Positions 63,501 through 64,000 of a stretch of 64,000 nt of DNA are shown one piece after another. Position 1 is the stretch's first letter. Every line of letters starts with the position of its first letter. Below the pieces are notes generated by a model. That model searched no databases and was not told where the DNA came from. It was given only the letters and a program-made list of their open reading frames with translations. Both the position numbers and the translations under genes were made by a program. Where the stretch lies: NCBI RefSeq assembly GCF_032854445.1, contig NC_088300.1:18171570-18235569 (forward strand), given 5' to 3'. The DNA is from Liolophura sinensis. Lineage: Eukaryota; Mollusca; Polyplacophora; Chitonida; Chitonidae.

Positions 63501-64000
63501 GAGCCAGCTCTCCAAGTTTTATCAAAGTTGGGTAAAAGTCACAATACACTGCTCCCTCAAATTTACGCGAATCGATTTATGGTGAAATCAGAATTAACAT
63601 GATGGTGTGGTGTCCCCCAATTTTTCCCTCTGTACCAGTATCAAAATGCTCACAGAAAAAGCGCAAAATTGTTGTCACAAGTATATCTTTAGCAGGCAGC
63701 GAAATTTGGCCTGCCGGCGAAACCCAGAAATCGGTTACGTCTTTTCCGCCTCGCCTAACCGATCATTCGGTTACGCCAAGTATGTTTATCAACCCGATCG
63801 GTTACGCTAATTGTTTACGTGGTTTATGTTTCAGGCATCATTGTGGATCATTAATAAAAGTATTCAGCTCAATGTTATGTTTGTTTTTCTTTTCTATATC
63901 TAGCAGCTCATACCGTAAGGTTGGTGAACAAAAGAAAGAGAAATTTTACACTCACACGGTGTTTCAACGTTGTGTGTTGCCTGGTTGGTACTTGACTCCT
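48390..64000 (-). CDS. Multi-Tudor-domain protein (TDRD1/RNF17/Tudor type), 3' part; 12 exons, about 1,142 aa in window
   Basis: Twelve exons (63956-64000 being tentative) sum to 3,429 bases, divisible by three, with every junction in phase. Extended Tudor domains bind methylated arginines on Piwi proteins and build germline granules of the piRNA pathway. Visible domains: TD1 (GVICWVDSP to HFIDYGNSD and AIHCALAGF); TD2 (FKVQL... to WYRAKVLE, YLDFGNE); TD3 and TD4 (both ending GQVRLYFVDYGN and lying in one exon); and TD5 (RFYRVAVVDKE, VFYLDYGDS, CAFLCYIPG, then an SN-like tail). The last 40 residues form a coiled coil (EVLRKQNEDLKKKLEALEA). The N-terminal part, where a MYND or RING finger would decide between TDRD1 and RNF17, lies beyond the window. 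TD2 has DFGN instead of DYGN. Confidence 0.88.
49085..49345 (+). mobile_element. SINE family B, near full length
   Basis: Starts with a tRNA-like head (ggcacagttggttatcgcgc, box A-like; gagttgaagtcc, box B-like). The shared body follows (gaagtccagc...gtgcccggtttcc), then the tail AATCAAATAAATCAAATAAAC. It sits in the last intron of the Tudor gene, on the opposite strand. No clear target-site duplication. Confidence 0.8.
49490..49714 (-). CDS. Tudor gene exon (TD5 C-terminal SN-like part)
   Basis: 225 bases, acceptor tgtgttccag, donor GCTG|GTAGGT, phase 1-1. It codes ICGADQHWSAQTIEII, VHVEVLTQKDG and FHKGVDVGQML, the closing strands of an extended Tudor domain, then a Pro-rich linker. Confidence 0.85.
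50047..50214 (-). CDS. Tudor gene exon (TD5 core)
   Basis: 168 bases, acceptor gattttgcag, donor CCTG|GTGAGG, phase 1-1. It codes NRFYRVAVVDKE, YEVFYLDYGDSALV and a PPCAFLCYIPG end, a typical Tudor barrel with DYGD in place of DYGN. Confidence 0.9.
50453..50769 (+). mobile_element. SINE family A copy
   Basis: Starts within a box A-like gttggtagagc, continues with ggatcgagtcacacctaag, an expanded poly-A stretch (50,525-50,555), the body gaagcagcactag...cctgcaacaaggat, and ends gcactcactcaac. It is 5'-truncated relative to the copy at 5,725-6,093. In a Tudor intron, 24 bases from an exon. Confidence 0.8.
50793..50891 (-). CDS. Tudor gene exon (TD5 lead-in)
   Basis: 99 bases, acceptor ttctgatccag, donor CAAG|GTAATA, phase 1-1. 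It codes ELTVKVHSACVNQTPDTNY to HVCAAVYAQ, which leads into the TD5 barrel. Confidence 0.82.
51208..51420. mobile_element. MITE-like element, same family as 19,052-19,262
   Basis: The left ttcaactttttcaaccac and right ggttagaaaggttgaatatttgcagta ends are inverted relatives. The interior shares catctttaatgacac and atttttagcatcattt with the 19-kb copy. In a Tudor intron. Confidence 0.65.
51808..53672 (-). CDS. Tudor gene large exon (TD2 core, TD3, TD4, TD5 start)
   Basis: 1,865 bases, acceptor ttgttcacag (phase 2), donor GAAG|GTAAAT (phase 1). From the N-terminal side: VGEMVVAKFSEDGTWYRAKV with YLDFGNE (TD2); a Ser/Gln/Pro linker; CQVVEEDGSFFIQNL to YFVDYGNISCLP (TD3); CSVVEDDGSFYVQSL to YFVDYGNTSCLP (TD4); and the opening of TD5. 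TD3 and TD4 are near duplicates at both protein and DNA level. The true exon start is the splice acceptor; no ATG is needed here. Confidence 0.93.
53989..54189 (-). CDS. Tudor gene exon (TD2 start)
   Basis: 201 bases, acceptor cttgttgacag (phase 2), donor CACCC|GTAAGT (phase 2). It codes DHIWVNIVLVTSPKSFKVQL and FQKFCEDLNQFYCS, the SN-like lead-in of TD2. A SINE remnant begins only about 18 bases upstream of the acceptor. Confidence 0.88.
54208..54345 (-). mobile_element. SINE family B, decayed copy beside a splice acceptor
   Basis: Starts TTTTATTTATTTATTTATTTG and keeps the family blocks atatttcacctatatgccagc, attatggcggg and gaccatctgc, interrupted by a poly-G run (54,298-54,310). The Tudor exon acceptor AG lies at 54,190-54,191, about 18 bases from the element's tail. 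Confidence 0.7.
55697..57135. mobile_element. hAT-like non-autonomous DNA transposon, 1.44 kb
   Basis: Ends are CAGGGTTTGTACAGG on the left and GTGTGCACCCTG on the right, both flanked by TTTAA (55,692-55,696 and 57,136-57,140). Subterminal blocks such as tatgaaaatgaaattcaatg and the inverse of tacttgaaaatgaaattg, with repeated TTTCAAGGAG, are typical of the widespread CAGGGTT hAT-like elements as I recall them. A 5-bp direct repeat is shorter than the 8 bp usual for hAT, so the class is uncertain. No intact transposase. In a Tudor intron. Confidence 0.65.
57280..57370 (-). CDS. Tudor gene exon (linker TD1-TD2)
   Basis: 91 bases, acceptor ttctctgtcag (phase 1), donor CTAGT|GTAAGT (phase 2). 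It codes DGVSVNALLKKALSAQVSS..., closing TD1, followed by a short linker. Confidence 0.8.
57947..58106 (-). CDS. Tudor gene exon (TD1 C-terminal part)
   Basis: 160 bases between acceptor ctgctggtag (phase 0) and donor TCTG|GTAAGT (phase 1). AIHCALAGF continues directly from FLQLPAQ of the previous exon, as in other extended Tudor domains. The remainder is SN-like strands. Confidence 0.88.
58516..58737 (-). CDS. Tudor gene exon (TD1 core)
   Basis: 222 bases, phase 0-0, acceptor tttataccag, donor CAG|GTGAGC. It codes GDYVAALSKEYDTWNRAQVL and VHFIDYGNSDTV, the Tudor barrel with its aromatic-cage strand, ending FLQLPAQ. Confidence 0.92.
60360..60810. repeat. About 179-bp tandem repeat, three diverged copies
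   Basis: Blocks such as aacagtgattctaatacacaa recur at 60,544 and 60,723 (spacing 179). The gtaatttac...ttaatatg block recurs near 60,408, 60,588 and 60,766. The oldest copy is the left one. In a Tudor intron, non-coding. Confidence 0.8.
61128..61554. repeat. 61-bp minisatellite, seven copies
   Basis: Copies start near 61,128, 61,189, 61,250, 61,311, 61,372, 61,433 and 61,494, each about acttggttgcacacactctg plus 41 further bases ending agataacat. They differ by only a few bases, so the expansion is recent. In the Tudor intron just upstream of exon 61,725-61,826's donor side. There are no spacers, so it is not a CRISPR. Confidence 0.95.
61725..61826 (-). CDS. Tudor gene exon (TD1 start)
   Basis: 102 bases, phase 0-0, acceptor gatctacag, donor GAG|GTTTGG. 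It codes GVICWVDSPCSLWMHQ... to LIAKLKE, the first strands and helix of an extended Tudor domain. Confidence 0.85.
62072..62422 (-). mobile_element. SINE family A copy
   Basis: Same order as the 5,725-6,093 element: gagtgagtgagag tail at the left, the body gaatccttagagtgcatgtaatg...cttgttgcatgacgg, and the tRNA-like head at the right (gacgctctaccaactgtgc, inverted). Located in a Tudor intron in the same orientation as the gene. Confidence 0.85.
62937..63065 (-). CDS. Tudor gene exon (linker into TD1)
   Basis: 129 bases, phase 0-0, acceptor ctaacttcag, donor AAG|GTAAGT. It codes an acidic, polar linker ending CQLTLNQTVK, which leads into GVICWVDSP of the next exon. Confidence 0.8.
63267..63602 (+). 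CDS. Unassigned open frame, 111 codons
   Basis: From ATG at 63,267 to TGA, the frame also stays open upstream to about 63,195 and is free of repeats. The product (MINKFIEEIYIPCHIYKT...) is Lys/Leu/Gln-rich with helical character. I recognise no family. It lies antisense within a Tudor intron, with no supporting splice or polyadenylation signals. It may be an exon of another gene, a retrocopy or chance. Confidence 0.2.
   Translation: MINKFIEEIYIPCHIYKTYTRRELPSQLDLTARKLTAENDLVQLLNKIQSQVKITKYVKYAKFMDQAGLQTRSDIPQYEPALQVLSKLGKSHNTLLPQIYANRFMVKSELT
63728..63810. repeat. Cluster of CGGTTACG motifs, direct and inverted
   Basis: cggttacg occurs at about 63,732, 63,769 and 63,799, with an inverted taaccgat at about 63,757; the middle pair forms a small palindrome (taaccgatcattcggtta). 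CpG density is higher than around it. Could be a protein-binding cluster or a repeat remnant. Confidence 0.4.
63956..64000 (-). CDS. Tudor gene, tentative partial exon at the window edge
   Basis: 45 open bases (RSQVPTRQHTTLKHR) end at a good donor CCGT|GTGAGT in phase 0, matching the phase-0 acceptor at 63,065. There is no domain to confirm it, and the exon runs off the window. Confidence 0.35.

Overview
This window is nuclear DNA from an animal. Genes are split by many short exons with GT/AG introns, the background is AT-rich, and tRNA-derived SINEs, MITE-like inverted-repeat elements and minisatellites are frequent. The two SINE families and the gene set point to a marine lophotrochozoan, most likely a mollusc. 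That placement rests on remembered repeat sequences and is not proven by the window alone.

Layout. (1) Bases 1-4,380 hold a frameshifted THAP zinc-finger fragment at 128-312, a 21-bp minisatellite and otherwise no recognisable gene. (2) Bases 4,450-5,427 hold an intact 325-codon single-exon gene of unknown family, followed by a complete SINE with target-site duplications. (3) Bases 16,306-25,055 on the minus strand hold a complete four-exon gene for a PPP1R14-type (CPI-17/PHI-1) inhibitor of protein phosphatase 1, 137 residues. (4) Bases 29,728-43,096 on the plus strand hold a six-exon gene for a secreted-then-anchored type I membrane protein: signal peptide, MANSC domain, EB/EGF-like cysteine module, long Gln-Pro-Arg repeat region, Ser/Thr/Pro stalk, one membrane span and a short tail. 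Its first exon carries an apparent frameshift at a GGAT micro-repeat. (5) Bases 48,390 to about 64,000 on the minus strand hold the 3' part of a multi-Tudor-domain gene (TDRD1/RNF17/Tudor type, germline piRNA pathway): twelve joined coding exons, about 1,142 residues in the window, at least five extended Tudor domains and a C-terminal coiled coil. The MANSC and Tudor genes converge tail to tail near 45.5-46.3 kb.

The genes do not look functionally linked. They are neighbours on a metazoan chromosome, not an operon or a defence island. I found no CRISPR array, no intact transposase or reverse transcriptase, and no viral gene. The points most worth a second look are the GGAT frameshift in the MANSC gene, its exon architecture, the roughly 0.7-kb foldback in its first intron, the recent duplication of two Tudor domains inside one exon, a SINE that ends about 18 bp from a Tudor-gene splice acceptor, and a 1.44-kb hAT-like element in a Tudor intron. 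Exon borders were placed by hand from GT/AG signals, reading-frame phase and domain continuity.
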